From Labilibaculum sp. DW002 (GTDB lineage: Bacteria; Bacteroidota; Bacteroidia; Bacteroidales; Marinifilaceae): a stretch of DNA of 64,000 nucleotides. The stretch is from NCBI RefSeq assembly GCF_029029525.1, contig NZ_JAKJSC010000001.1, positions 1,054,001 through 1,118,000 of the forward strand, in the 5' to 3' direction. Under the pieces are notes generated by a model. It saw only the letters and a program-made list of their open reading frames with translations. It ran no database searches and had not been told where the DNA came from. Shown piece after piece: positions 17,176-27,005 of this stretch; the first letter of the stretch is position 1; each line of letters begins with the position of its first letter. The translations under genes and the position numbers were made by a program.

Positions 17176-20100
17176 CTAATTAAAAATATAACGTAATCCA
17201 ACCTGTAGTTGCCATTTCGAATTAACAGAAACATCATCAATATAAGATTCCTCTAGATTAGGATCAAATTGTAACCAAGGCGTTCCAGAATTATCAACTC
17301 CATTAACAGAAATTGGATTCGTAGTTGTTGCAAACTGGCGCACTCCCCAATTAGAACTAATCATATTACCCAAATTCAAAACATCAATTGAAAATTGCAA
17401 GGTGTTTTTCTTGCCTCCAACTTGGAAATTATAATCTTGCATAAAACGGAAATCGAGTTGTCCAAACCAAGGCAATAAAGCTCCATTTCGCTCTGCATAT
17501 TTTCCTCTTCTATCCTTCATGTAATCATCCTGACTAATAAAAGCATCCAAGGCAGCCCATTGTTCAGCCGAATTTACTGCAACAACACCATCACCGCTAT
17601 TATTAACGGTACCAAAATTAATATCACTTGAATTTTTAGGAATGTAAATCAAATCGTTATTTGCGATCGCATCTCCATTGAGATCTCCCGTATAAGTATA
17701 CGAGTATCGATTCCCTTTTCCTGCTTCGTAGAACATGGCAAATGAAGAAGCAAATTTACCATAGCTAACCTTATACATTGCTGAAGCGATTACTCTATGC
17801 TCTAGGCCATATCGAGACCATGAATAAGCAGGGCTATTAGGATTTCCTACAACAGGATTTCTTTGAAATGCATCAGCAGCAATCTCAGCTGGAATTGAAG
17901 TTAAATCTTTTGCGCTTAAATAAGTATATGCAATATCGGTTGTTAAACCAGAATTCCATCTTTTTGCCAATTTCGCAGTTGCCGTAAATTGGTATCCTTT
18001 TTTAGTATTGTCCAAAACAATTGCTCCTGCATCAAGAAAAGATTCCGATCCTGCCGATGCTGAATAAATATTCACCTCATTAAAACCTGCAAAACGAGAA
18101 CGAGTATCTCCTGTTCCAGTCAAATTACCAGAAGGAGGTAGCATATTGTAATTTCGATGAACAACAGCATTTACATCTTTCGAATAAATACCTTCAACAG
18201 TAGCTAACCATCCATCTCCAAATTTCACATCCATTGCCAAATTATTCTTCCAAACCTGAGGATATTTAAAGTCATCAGCAGTTGAATTTAACTGAAATTC
18301 ATATCCTGCGTCGATACGAGCATTTGTCGATTGATTTCCTAACCAAACAAAAGGAATACGACCAGTAAAGATACCTGATCCTCCTCGAAGCTGCATTGTG
18401 TTGTCCCCTTTCACATCATAGTTAAATCCGAAACGTGGAGACCACATCAATTTTGAATCTGGCCAAGTTGCAGGATCCAATCGTATAGAATTTCCCTTTT
18501 CATTTACCCAACCGTCGAAATTCTTTCCTCGGTCTGTAGCCTCATCTTGTGGAATATTATTATAATACTTAGGAAGGTCAACACGCAATCCTAGTGTCAA
18601 TTTCAAATCATCATTTACTTGAAATTCATCCTGAGCATAGAATGCTATTTGCGCAACATCCACATCGGACCATGCATAAGCATTTTTATTCGCATCAATT
18701 ACATCCTGATTTAGATCGTTAGTAGGATTACCTACGAAATAGGCAAAATCGTTGTTTAAAAAATTCTGAGTTCCAAAGGCTGTAACCCAAGGATAATAGA
18801 ATAAGTTGAAGGAATTTTCGAACTTAAATCTCTCATAATTAAAACCAAGCGTTATCGCATGACGATCTGAGTAATAAGTCATATTATCAGAAATCTGAAA
18901 TACATCCTGATTCAATACATTACTTGTTGAAAACATTTCAGAACCTGCAGTAATTGCAACATTACCATTCCCATCAAGTATATCAACAACTGGAAATTGT
19001 GCTGATTTAGGATCACGCTTATCTCTAAAAGTTGTATATCCTACTAATAACTTATTAGATATTTTTGATGAAAATCTAGAATGTAATTCACCTACGAAAG
19101 AATTGATTTTGTTAAAAATTCGATAGGAAGAATTCTCGAATGGCAAACGGAAACTTGTTGGACCTCTACCTCCAACAGCCTCAGGATGAGGCAAAATATC
19201 CTTCCATGCATCCAACATATTGTATCGAAGAACTACATTATGATTGCGGGATAAATTAGCATTCAATTTAATTAAGAATTTATCATTTGAAGTTTCGTGA
19301 TTGTATCCTTGATAAGCCCCTGGTTCATATCCCCATTGAGATCTAAGGTGGCTTTGAACCGCTTTCACATCAGCTTCTGAAACACTCGTTGTATTTGAGT
19401 TACCCGTATTCGTTCCATCGTCAGCAACAAAACCGTGTGCCAACTGATCTCTTCTTTCTTGCTCATAATTCACAAAGAAGAACAGTTTATTTTTAATAAT
19501 TGGACCTCCAACACTAACACCATATTGCTTCGTGCTAAAATCAAAGTTTTCAACTTTCAAGCCTCCAACTTTGTCGCCTATCATATTTTCATTACGGAAA
19601 TAATAATAAGTAGCTCCTTTAAATTCATTTGTACCTGATTTGGTTACTGCATTTACACCAGCTCCAGTAAAACCACCTTCGCGAACATCGAAAGGAGCAA
19701 GAGAAACCTGAATTTGATCAATAGCATCTAAAGATACTGGTTGAGCATCTGCTTGGCCTCCCGGAGTGGAAACATCTAAACCAAATGAATTATTAAAAAT
19801 TGATCCATCCAATGAAAAATTATTGTAGAGATTGTTTCGACCTCCAAAACTATTCCCATCCGACTCTGGAGTTAGACGAGTCATATCCGACTGAGATCTT
19901 GAAATAGTTGGTAATGCAGCAATACGCTCTCTATCAACATTAGTTTGGGCTCCTGTCCTATCTTTACTCATCACATCGTTTTTATCGTAAACAATTGTGA
20001 TTTCATCAATCTGAACATTATCCTCATTAAGCACTAGATTTACCTCTGAAGATTTATTCAGCTGTAAGTGAATGTTCTCTTGCTTTGTTTCTTTGTAACC

Positions 20101-20358
20101 AATAAATGTAACCGTTACTGTATAAGGTCCACCAATTTTCATATTCCTCATATCAAAACGACCATCATCCTGAGTAATCGTTCCATACTGAGTTCCTGTT
20201 GGAGTGTGAGTTGCAACAACTGTAGCGGCAAAAACAGGTGCATTATTGCCATCAACAATTTTTCCTCGCATAGAGGATGTCGTTACCCCTTGCGATAAAG
20301 CATTGGGCAAAAAACTTGCCATTGCTAAAATCAGAAATAGTAATTTAACATTCTTCAT
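17176..20358 (-). CDS. Oar-like TonB-dependent outer-membrane receptor
   Basis: A 1060-residue outer-membrane protein. A signal peptide (about 1-22) is followed by a carboxypeptidase-regulatory-like domain (28-115; MRGKIVDGNNAPVFAATV, VTFIGYKE), then the plug (about 120-240; SFGGRNNLYNNFSLDG, GAGVNAVTKSGTNEF) and a beta-barrel to the C-terminus (VGLRYIFN). This order and the plug wording are those of the OmpA-related Oar family, whose substrates are mostly unknown and may include proteins or siderophores. There is no SusD partner next to it, so it is not a SusCD pair. A 10-bp inverted repeat stands 21-53 bp upstream. Confidence 0.9.
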   Translation of the reverse strand: MKNVKLLFLILAMASFLPNALSQGVTTSSMRGKIVDGNNAPVFAATVVATHTPTGTQYGTITQDDGRFDMRNMKIGGPYTVTVTFIGYKETKQENIHLQLNKSSEVNLVLNEDNVQIDEITIVYDKNDVMSKDRTGAQTNVDRERIAALPTISRSQSDMTRLTPESDGNSFGGRNNLYNNFSLDGSIFNNSFGLDVSTPGGQADAQPVSLDAIDQIQVSLAPFDVREGGFTGAGVNAVTKSGTNEFKGATYYYFRNENMIGDKVGGLKVENFDFSTKQYGVSVGGPIIKNKLFFFVNYEQERRDQLAHGFVADDGTNTGNSNTTSVSEADVKAVQSHLRSQWGYEPGAYQGYNHETSNDKFLIKLNANLSRNHNVVLRYNMLDAWKDILPHPEAVGGRGPTSFRLPFENSSYRIFNKINSFVGELHSRFSSKISNKLLVGYTTFRDKRDPKSAQFPVVDILDGNGNVAITAGSEMFSTSNVLNQDVFQISDNMTYYSDRHAITLGFNYERFKFENSFNLFYYPWVTAFGTQNFLNNDFAYFVGNPTNDLNQDVIDANKNAYAWSDVDVAQIAFYAQDEFQVNDDLKLTLGLRVDLPKYYNNIPQDEATDRGKNFDGWVNEKGNSIRLDPATWPDSKLMWSPRFGFNYDVKGDNTMQLRGGSGIFTGRIPFVWLGNQSTNARIDAGYEFQLNSTADDFKYPQVWKNNLAMDVKFGDGWLATVEGIYSKDVNAVVHRNYNMLPPSGNLTGTGDTRSRFAGFNEVNIYSASAGSESFLDAGAIVLDNTKKGYQFTATAKLAKRWNSGLTTDIAYTYLSAKDLTSIPAEIAADAFQRNPVVGNPNSPAYSWSRYGLEHRVIASAMYKVSYGKFASSFAMFYEAGKGNRYSYTYTGDLNGDAIANNDLIYIPKNSSDINFGTVNNSGDGVVAVNSAEQWAALDAFISQDDYMKDRRGKYAERNGALLPWFGQLDFRFMQDYNFQVGGKKNTLQFSIDVLNLGNMISSNWGVRQFATTTNPISVNGVDNSGTPWLQFDPNLEESYIDDVSVNSKWQLQVGLRYIFN

Positions 20359-20378
20359 TTTAAAAAAGATTAGATTAT

Positions 20379-20411
20379 AATTAGGTTTATTAAAAGTACG
20401 AAAACCTAATT
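20379..20411. promoter_or_regulatory. inverted repeat upstream of the TonB receptor
   Basis: AATTAGGTTT (20379-20388) and AAACCTAATT (20402-20411) are perfect inverted repeats with a 13-bp spacer, 21 bp before the receptor ATG. They could be an operator or a 5'-UTR hairpin; no T-run follows, so a terminator is unlikely. Confidence 0.45.
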
Positions 20412-20739
20412 CAAACCTCTACATCTTTTTTTCACAATTATTAACAATCAACGTATTACGAGAACAAAACAACCACTATTTTGTTTATTAAAGCAATAAT
20501 AACGAAAACAAGTATTTGTTAATTTTTGTTAAAATACCTATATATACAAGAAGATAAATAGATCATAATCTACCTATCAAAATTTACTTTTAGTTTATTA
20601 AAAAAAATGTTGATAATTTTAAAATAAAATGCACCTATCACTATTCAAATAGGATTATTCAACCTAAAAGTGTCAAAAATCCTAAAATCATACGAAACAA
20701 ATTAATCAAGTATTAAAACATAAAAATAGATTTTAGAAT
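20412..20739. other. gene-free AT-rich spacer
   Basis: Very AT-rich stretch between the receptor and the CBM9-like gene, with no plausible reading frame. It presumably contains the receptor promoter and the 3' end of the CBM9-like transcript; I could not identify boxes or a convincing terminator. Confidence 0.5.
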
Positions 20740-21771
20740 CTATTCGCTCCAAATCTTACTCTCCTGATCGATATACCAAGTTTTACCTGATTTCCCATTC
20801 GAATAGATCAAAAATTGCTTCTTTGTAAACTCAATTTCAACGGAGTATTTAGATTGTAAATCTGAAGTGTATGCATTCGTTTTTTCAAAAAATTGCTTTT
20901 GTAAACCATACAACCTAATAAGTTCTTTTTTCAAGTCGTAATCTATATCCTTTTGATACTCCATTATACTTTCCCCAACTTTTACATCTGAAAACTGAAC
21001 ATAGCCCCAAGTCTCTGGTTGATGCATAGCAACAACTCCTTGAGGAGACCAAACCCAATTGTGTTCTGGTAAAGTTTTACCTGTTTCAGGATTAACACAT
21101 TTTTTATAAATTCCTTTTAGTATTTCAACATCCCAATTTACTCGAGAAAAGTTCACACGCCATTGCTCCCCATCCTTGGGTCCTCTACCTTCAAAAGCAC
21201 ATTCTTTTAACACCTCCCATGGAAAAGCAATTTCAATGGTCCAATACTGATCAGTATCAGATGGATCATTTAAGCTTCCATATACCTTCACTGCAGACTT
21301 CAAACCTTTAATATCCCAAGCATTAATGGCCGGCGCACCATCACGGTATGGCTTAACCAGCATCAAATCCCAAATGGTATTTAATGCATTAAGCTCGAAC
21401 TCATAATACTGATGATTATCTCCCTGTGGATCAATAAACACCTCAAAATCATTATCGTAAAAAATCACCGTATCTCTCTGCTTAAGCTTCGCCCAAATAT
21501 GTGGTTCTTCTAATTTTGCAGCAATGTAAAAATAATCTTCATCCCATGCCATCTTCACCTTGGTTTCATAGGTTGGCAAAGGTTTTTTATCTCCTTCGAT
21601 ATCTACAAATGAATCAGACCACTTGAATTTCCCCCACTCCGAATCATTTAATTCGCCATCAACATTAATAATTTCATCTGTCTTATAGCAGACATATGAT
21701 TTCGGATTATCTTGTGCGAATAATTCAATAACACTACTAAATAAAATAGCAAAACAGACTAATATCTTCAT
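20740..21771 (-). CDS. secreted CBM9-like carbohydrate-binding protein
   Basis: A 343-residue protein with a signal peptide (about 1-19, ending LFAQ). The mature protein matches the carbohydrate-binding family 9-like fold (PF06452 group): DGELNDSEWGKFKWS (35-49), YETKVKMAWDEDYFYIAAKLEEP, IFYDNDFEVFIDPQGDNHQYYEFELNA-type segment split over 104-130, and WTIEIAFPWEVL. Such domains bind sugars or occur beside heme domains; no second domain is present, only a C-terminal tail of about 80 residues. It stands alone. Ligand unknown. Confidence 0.8.
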   Translation of the reverse strand: MKILVCFAILFSSVIELFAQDNPKSYVCYKTDEIINVDGELNDSEWGKFKWSDSFVDIEGDKKPLPTYETKVKMAWDEDYFYIAAKLEEPHIWAKLKQRDTVIFYDNDFEVFIDPQGDNHQYYEFELNALNTIWDLMLVKPYRDGAPAINAWDIKGLKSAVKVYGSLNDPSDTDQYWTIEIAFPWEVLKECAFEGRGPKDGEQWRVNFSRVNWDVEILKGIYKKCVNPETGKTLPEHNWVWSPQGVVAMHQPETWGYVQFSDVKVGESIMEYQKDIDYDLKKELIRLYGLQKQFFEKTNAYTSDLQSKYSVEIEFTKKQFLIYSNGKSGKTWYIDQESKIWSE

Positions 21772-21992
21772 TTGATTCGATTTTTTTTAATTTTAACAAT
21801 AGAACTTACTTTTAAAATCCTTATCCAAATCTAAGCATAAAATCCCTCTTAAAGCCTTTATTTATCGTGCTTTTCACCAAGTAAAAATAAGCATCAGGCC
21901 GAATAATCAATACTAATCTGGTTTAGTAAAACAAAAGAAGATTATAAATTAATTTATATCTTCCATTTTTGAAATAAATAAAAAACAAATAC

Positions 21993-22511
21993 ATGCTAGA
22001 CTTACTTTATAAAAGGCGAAGTATTCGCAAATTTACAGATCAAGTAATTGAAGAAGAAAAAATAGATCGAATTATGCAGGCTGCTCTGCTCGCTCCTTCA
22101 TCAAAAAGCAAATACCCTTGCGAATTTATTGTTGTCGACCAAAAAGAACTAAACGAAAAACTTTCTGAATGTAAACCTCACGGAGCTAGCTTTTTAAAAT
22201 CCACACCTGTATCTATTGTTATTGCCGGAGATATTGACAAAAGTGATGTTTGGATTGAGGACTGTTCGATCGCTGCATCCTACGTTCAAATACAAGCGGA
22301 AAAAGAAGGATTAGGCTCTTGTTGGATCCAAATTCGAGAACGTCCACACGACATTCAAAAATCTTCAGAATTATACATTCAAGAATGTTTAAATATGCCT
22401 TCCAATATTAAAATACTAGCTATTATAGCGCTAGGTTACAAAGAGGGAGTAAAAGTCGGTAGAGATAAAACACATCTAAAAAGGGAAAAAATACACAAAA
22501 ACTCATATTAG
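21993..22511 (+). CDS. nitroreductase-family FMN oxidoreductase
   Basis: Small (172 aa) NAD(P)H-dependent flavoprotein. The FMN-phosphate-binding RRSIRKF (8-14) opens the protein, and AALLAPSSKSKYPCEFIVV (31-49) and the C-terminal GYKEG (157-161) complete the family pattern. ASYVQIQAEKEGLGSCWIQ is the typical dimer-interface helix. It probably reduces quinones, nitro compounds or similar electrophiles; the natural substrate is unknown. It is followed at once by a terminator, so it is monocistronic. Confidence 0.88.
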   Translation: MLDLLYKRRSIRKFTDQVIEEEKIDRIMQAALLAPSSKSKYPCEFIVVDQKELNEKLSECKPHGASFLKSTPVSIVIAGDIDKSDVWIEDCSIAASYVQIQAEKEGLGSCWIQIRERPHDIQKSSELYIQECLNMPSNIKILAIIALGYKEGVKVGRDKTHLKREKIHKNSY

Positions 22512-22519
22512 GAAAACTA

Positions 22520-22545
22520 GAGAGGATCTTAAGGATCCTCTTTTC
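22520..22545 (+). terminator. intrinsic terminator after nitroreductase
   Basis: AGAGGATC, loop TTAAG, GATCCTCT, then TTTTC. Perfect 8-bp stem beginning 9 bp after the stop codon. Confidence 0.75.
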
Positions 22546-22619
22546 TTGCGATAATAATTTTCCGTTCTCAAAAAAAAATACATATATTTCTAAATCAAAC
22601 AATTCAAAGCTAATTGATC

Positions 22620-24266
22620 ATGAAGTTCAAGAAATGTATTCACTTAATTCTTATCGGAATAATTGTACTTCTTACTTCTTGCGATACTAAAAACGAAGAT
22701 TTTCTTACTCAAAAGGAAAAAAGCTGGCTAAAACAACATCCAAACATCAAAATTGCAGTCAGTACAAGCTTTCCTCCATTTCAATTTATCGACGAAGAAC
22801 AGAAATCAATTGGGATTTCTATTGATATCTTAAACTTACTTGAGGAAAATATTGATTATACTTTCGAGAAAGTATATTTCAATAACTGGAAAAATATTTT
22901 AACTGCTGGTAAAACAAAACAAGTTGATGTAATCTTGGAAATACAGGAAACTGTTGACCGAAAAAACTATTTTCATTTTACCAAGCCATTTATTTCTATC
23001 CCTCATGTAATTATCATGAGAAAAAATACAGTTGATCAAATCTCTATTGATGAACTTGAAAATCTACAAATTGGCGTTGTAAACAACTACGCAGTTCAAG
23101 AATACATAAAGGATTTTTATCCGGAATTAAAATTATATCCGCTCCCTGATGATCTAACTTGTTTACAAGCTTTATCAAATCAAAAAATTGACGCTGTCAT
23201 CACACAACAAGGATATGCTAGTTACGAAATCCACAAAGAAGTTATTTCTAATCTACAAATTGTAGGAAATATTGGCTATGATAACGAATTAGGCTTTGCC
23301 ATTCGTAAAGACTGGGCAATATTAACTCGCATATTAGACAAAGGACTTGCTCGCATTCAGCTGAAGGAAAAAAATGCAATCATCAATAAATGGATACCTA
23401 TTCATCCTATCCCATTCTGGCAATCAAATATTTTCTGGGGTATTATGCTACTAATACTTATTGGCCTAATTCTATTTTTTGCGATGGTATATCTTTGGAA
23501 TAAATCCTTAAGAAGAAGAGTTGCGATAAAAACACATCAATTAACCAAGCTAAAAGAAAAAGCAGAGGAAAGTAATCGTCTAAAATCTTCATTCTTGGCT
23601 AATATGTCTCACGAAATAAGAACTCCCATGAATGCGATTCAGGGATTTTCGGAACTCATCATAACTGACAAACTTAGCCCAGAACAAAAGGAAAGGTATT
23701 CACAAATCATAAGCAAAAACTGTGATTCTCTAAGTAATTTAGTAGATGAAATTCTAGATTTATCTCAAATTGAATCTGGTCTGATCACAATTACAAATCA
23801 AGAATTCGAATTAATTAATTGCATTGAAGAAGTAATCTATTCCAATTCAATTAACATACCAAAAGATAAAAACATACAAATCATTTTTTCAAATCAGTTC
23901 AAACAGGACTCACTACTAATCAATACAGATCCTCTGCGTTTTAAGCAAATACTCAATAATTTACTTAACAATGCAATTAAGTTCACCAATCAAGGAGATA
24001 TAACAATCACAGGAAGTTTCAGCGATATTAATGAACTTCAATTCTGTGTTCAAGATCATGGTATTGGAATTGAAAAATCGGCTCTAAACAGCATTTTCGA
24101 TCGCTTTAGAAAAATAGAAAACGATACAACCGTTTTGTACAGAGGATCTGGCCTTGGGCTAAATATTTGCAAAAAATTATTAGAATTAATGGATGGGCAA
24201 ATATGGGTAAAATCAACGATTGGCACTGGCTCATCGTTCTATTTTACCCTCCCAATTAAACCATAG
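22620..24266 (+). CDS. histidine kinase with periplasmic SBP_bac_3 sensor domain
   Basis: A 548-residue membrane kinase. The ATG at 22620 is preferred over an upstream TTG at 22614. The N-terminus looks like a lipoprotein or uncleaved anchor (LLTSC, C21). Residues 40-262 form a family-3 solute-binding domain (IKIAVSTSFPPFQFID, QVDVILEIQET, IGVVNNYAVQEY, FAIRKD), which in relatives binds amino acids or similar small polar molecules. A membrane segment (271-292) and coiled coil lead to HisKA (H331 in MSHEIRTPMN) and an ATPase domain (NLLNNAIKFT, DHGIGI, GSGLGLNI). No receiver domain and no response regulator adjoin, so it is an orphan. Its stop codon abuts the convergent hisIE stop with no spacer. 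Confidence 0.9.
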   Translation: MKFKKCIHLILIGIIVLLTSCDTKNEDFLTQKEKSWLKQHPNIKIAVSTSFPPFQFIDEEQKSIGISIDILNLLEENIDYTFEKVYFNNWKNILTAGKTKQVDVILEIQETVDRKNYFHFTKPFISIPHVIIMRKNTVDQISIDELENLQIGVVNNYAVQEYIKDFYPELKLYPLPDDLTCLQALSNQKIDAVITQQGYASYEIHKEVISNLQIVGNIGYDNELGFAIRKDWAILTRILDKGLARIQLKEKNAIINKWIPIHPIPFWQSNIFWGIMLLILIGLILFFAMVYLWNKSLRRRVAIKTHQLTKLKEKAEESNRLKSSFLANMSHEIRTPMNAIQGFSELIITDKLSPEQKERYSQIISKNCDSLSNLVDEILDLSQIESGLITITNQEFELINCIEEVIYSNSINIPKDKNIQIIFSNQFKQDSLLINTDPLRFKQILNNLLNNAIKFTNQGDITITGSFSDINELQFCVQDHGIGIEKSALNSIFDRFRKIENDTTVLYRGSGLGLNICKKLLELMDGQIWVKSTIGTGSSFYFTLPIKP

Positions 24267-24887
24267 TTACTTACTGTGTCTTTCAACTAACAATTCGACA
24301 ACTTCTTCTAGTCGATAATCTTTTGCTGCAAGTAAAACAAGGTAGTGGAACATTAAATCTGCAGCTTCACCCATAAATAAATCCTTATCATCATCCTTGG
24401 CTTCAATCACCAACTCTACCGCTTCCTCTCCAACTTTCTGAGCTATTTTATTGATTCCTTTATTGAAAAGACTAGCCGTATAAGATTTTTCAGATAGGTT
24501 TTTCTTGCGCTCACCAATTACCTGCTGCAACTGCAATAGAAAATCAATTGATGAAGCCTTATTCTCCTCATCCCAGCACGTATCCGTTCCTTTATGGCAA
24601 ACAGGACCTACCGGGTCTACCTTAATTAACAGCGTATCTTTATCACAGTCCAAACTTAAATCTTTTAGCTCTAAAAAATTTCCACTTTCTTCCCCTTTTG
24701 TCCAAAGTCGCTCTTTACTTCGGCTGTAAAATGTCACTTTATTGGTTTCAATCGTTTTTTCGTACGATTCTTTATTCATATACCCTAACATTAAAACTTT
24801 TTGAGTTTTAACATCCTGAATAATTGCAGGAACTAGGCCTTCTCCTTTATCAAAATCAATTTGATTTGTTAGATCTTTAAAATTCAT
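24267..24887 (-). CDS. hisI: bifunctional phosphoribosyl-AMP cyclohydrolase / phosphoribosyl-ATP pyrophosphatase
   Basis: Catalyses steps 2 and 3 of histidine synthesis. The N-terminal HisI half (1-110) has the zinc/metal ligands in DCDKD (80-84) and VCHKGTDTCW (96-105; C97, C104 with C81). The C-terminal HisE half (115-206) has the pyrophosphatase EEAVELVIEA helix and DLMFHYLVLL. The fused HisIE form is usual in Bacteroidota. It is the last gene of the his operon, 18 bp after hisF, and its stop directly abuts the stop of the convergent kinase, so no room exists for a terminator between them. Confidence 0.96.
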   Translation of the reverse strand: MNFKDLTNQIDFDKGEGLVPAIIQDVKTQKVLMLGYMNKESYEKTIETNKVTFYSRSKERLWTKGEESGNFLELKDLSLDCDKDTLLIKVDPVGPVCHKGTDTCWDEENKASSIDFLLQLQQVIGERKKNLSEKSYTASLFNKGINKIAQKVGEEAVELVIEAKDDDKDLFMGEAADLMFHYLVLLAAKDYRLEEVVELLVERHSK

Positions 24888-24905
24888 CTTTTCTATGTGG
24901 TTAAA

Positions 24906-25661
24906 TTATATTCTTACTGGTATGTTTTTACTTTTTAAATAATTTTTCAAATCAGGAATTTCAATTTCCTTAAAATGAAAAACACTAGCTGCTAATGCTG
25001 CATCTGCTTTTCCATCAATAAAAGTATCTGCAAAGTGCTCCATATTCCCTGCTCCACCCGAAGCAATAATTGGAATATTAACCATAGCAGACAATTTCGC
25101 TAAAGTTTCATTTGCAAAACCATTTTTGGTTCCATCATGATTCATTGATGTAAACAGAATTTCTCCGGCTCCTAGTCTTTCTGCTTCCAATATCCATTCA
25201 AACAAATCAATTCCTGTTGCCAATCTTCCACCATTCAAATAAACTTCCCATTTTTCATCTTCAAAACGAGCATCAACGGCAACAACAACACATTGACTTC
25301 CAAAACGAGATGCTAAATCAGAAATTAATTGAGGATTTCGCACAGCCGAGGAATTAATCGATACTTTATCTGCTCCTGCATTTAACAGAATGCCAACATC
25401 TTCTGGTGTAGAAATTCCACCTCCAACGGTAAATGGAATGTTTAGTTCTTTTGCAACCTTCTGAACCAGATCAACCAAAGTTTTTCTTTTCTCATGAGTT
25501 GCTGTAATATCTAGAAAAACCAATTCATCAGCTCCTTGCTCAGCATAATAAGCCGCCAATTCAACAGCATCGCCAGCATCTCTTAAATCAACAAAATTTA
25601 CTCCCTTAACTGTTCGTCCGTCTTTCACATCCAAACATGGTATTATTCGTTTCGACAGCAT
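24906..25661 (-). CDS. hisF: imidazole glycerol phosphate synthase, cyclase subunit
   Basis: (beta/alpha)8-barrel that with HisH converts PRFAR and ammonia to imidazole glycerol phosphate and AICAR (step 5). Both catalytic aspartates are present, D11 ([10 protein letters not shown]) and D130 ([10 protein letters not shown]). The phosphate-binding VGGGIST (79-85) and IIASGGAGN loops are intact. Length 251 aa is standard. It starts 2 bp after hisA ends. Confidence 0.97.
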   Translation of the reverse strand: MLSKRIIPCLDVKDGRTVKGVNFVDLRDAGDAVELAAYYAEQGADELVFLDITATHEKRKTLVDLVQKVAKELNIPFTVGGGISTPEDVGILLNAGADKVSINSSAVRNPQLISDLASRFGSQCVVVAVDARFEDEKWEVYLNGGRLATGIDLFEWILEAERLGAGEILFTSMNHDGTKNGFANETLAKLSAMVNIPIIASGGAGNMEHFADTFIDGKADAALAASVFHFKEIEIPDLKNYLKSKNIPVRI

Positions 25662-25663
25662 AA

Positions 25664-26395
25664 TTATAAGATAAATTCGTTAACCAATTCGTTCATGTCA
25701 ATTCGCTTTTCGTATATCGCTTTACCGATAATTGCACCCCAACAGCCAACCTCATTTAATATTCGAACATCTTCGATATTTCCAACGCCACCACTGGCAA
25801 CCAATTCCAATTCTGGAAATTCTGCAATTACTTTCTGATATAGTTCTACCGCTGGCCCTTGCAACATTCCATCTTTAGAAATATCTGTGCAAATTACGGT
25901 TTTAACACCTTTCTTCTGATAGCTTTCCAAAAACGAAAACAAATGATAATCCGAATCTTCTTTCCAACCCGAAATTGAAACCATTTCATTTCTCACATCA
26001 GCACCCAAAATCATTTTGTCTGATCCGTACTTGGCCAACCATTCTTCAAATAATTCTGGTTTTGAAACTGCAATACTTCCTCCTGTAACCTGAGAAGCAC
26101 CCGACTGAAAAGCCAATTCAATATCTTCATTGGATTTTACTCCTCCTCCAAAATCAATTTTTAAATTCGTTTCTGAAGCTATTCTTCTTAATACTTCTGC
26201 ATTGCAAATATGTCCAGATTTGGCTCCTTCTAAATCAACCAAGTGCAAACGAGTAATCCCTAGCCTCTCAAATTCTTTAGCTATTTCTAACGGATCTTCA
26301 CTATAAACCTTCTCGGTATCGTAATCTCCTTTTGTAAGCCTAACACATCTTCCTCCGATAGTATCAATGGCTGGTATTATTTTTATTGTAGACAT
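25664..26395 (-). CDS. hisA: ProFAR isomerase
   Basis: Amadori isomerase for step 4 of histidine synthesis. The barrel carries catalytic D11 ([10 protein letters not shown]) and D133 (LGADVRNE), and the glycine-rich phosphate loops DFGGGVKS (81-88) and VASGGVGN. The paired D residues and lengths mirror HisF, as expected for these paralogous barrels. Length 243 aa. It lies 8 bp after hisH. Confidence 0.97.
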   Translation of the reverse strand: MSTIKIIPAIDTIGGRCVRLTKGDYDTEKVYSEDPLEIAKEFERLGITRLHLVDLEGAKSGHICNAEVLRRIASETNLKIDFGGGVKSNEDIELAFQSGASQVTGGSIAVSKPELFEEWLAKYGSDKMILGADVRNEMVSISGWKEDSDYHLFSFLESYQKKGVKTVICTDISKDGMLQGPAVELYQKVIAEFPELELVASGGVGNIEDVRILNEVGCWGAIIGKAIYEKRIDMNELVNEFIL

Positions 26396-26403
26396 GATTT
26401 TCT

Positions 26404-26994
26404 TTATAAATTGATGAAATTCTCCAAAACCTTAACTCCTACCGCTCCTGATTTTTCAGGGTGAAACTGACAAGCGTAAAAGTTATCTCTCTGAAGACTG
26501 GCAGAGAAATTTCGGATGTAATCACATGAAGCAACGGTTCCTGAGGCGTCTGGCACATAAAACGAATGAACAAAATAAGCATACTCATTTGGTGATATGC
26601 CTGAAAATAAATCACCAGATAAATTCTCCAACTGATTCCATCCCATGTGTGGGACCTTTCGTTCATTTGTAAAACGTTTTACTTTAACAGGAAAAATACC
26701 CAAACCTTTTGTATGGCTTTCTTCGCTGCTCTCGCACATCAATTGCATGCCTAAACAAATGCCTAAAACGGGTTGTTTAAGTTGAGGGATCAATTCATCC
26801 AGCCCATTTTTTTGTAACATCTTCATGGCCCATGCCGCTTCACCAACACCTGGAAATATGACTTTGTCAGCTTTGGTAATTTTATCAACATCATCCGATA
26901 ATTCTGCCGATATACCAATGCGTTCAAGTGCATATTTAACAGACTGAACATTACCCGCATCATAGTCGATAATCACTATATTTTGATTGTTCAT
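26404..26994 (-). CDS. hisH: imidazole glycerol phosphate synthase, glutaminase subunit
   Basis: Class I glutamine amidotransferase that supplies ammonia to HisF. The catalytic triad is complete: C80 (VLGICLGMQ), H178 and E180 (FHPEKSG). The oxyanion-strand motif FPGVGE (47-52) is present. Length 196 aa. It lies 11 bp after hisB, in the conserved order hisB-hisH-hisA-hisF. Confidence 0.97.
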   Translation of the reverse strand: MNNQNIVIIDYDAGNVQSVKYALERIGISAELSDDVDKITKADKVIFPGVGEAAWAMKMLQKNGLDELIPQLKQPVLGICLGMQLMCESSEESHTKGLGIFPVKVKRFTNERKVPHMGWNQLENLSGDLFSGISPNEYAYFVHSFYVPDASGTVASCDYIRNFSASLQRDNFYACQFHPEKSGAVGVKVLENFINL

Positions 26995-27005
26995 TGTTTT
27001 TATTT

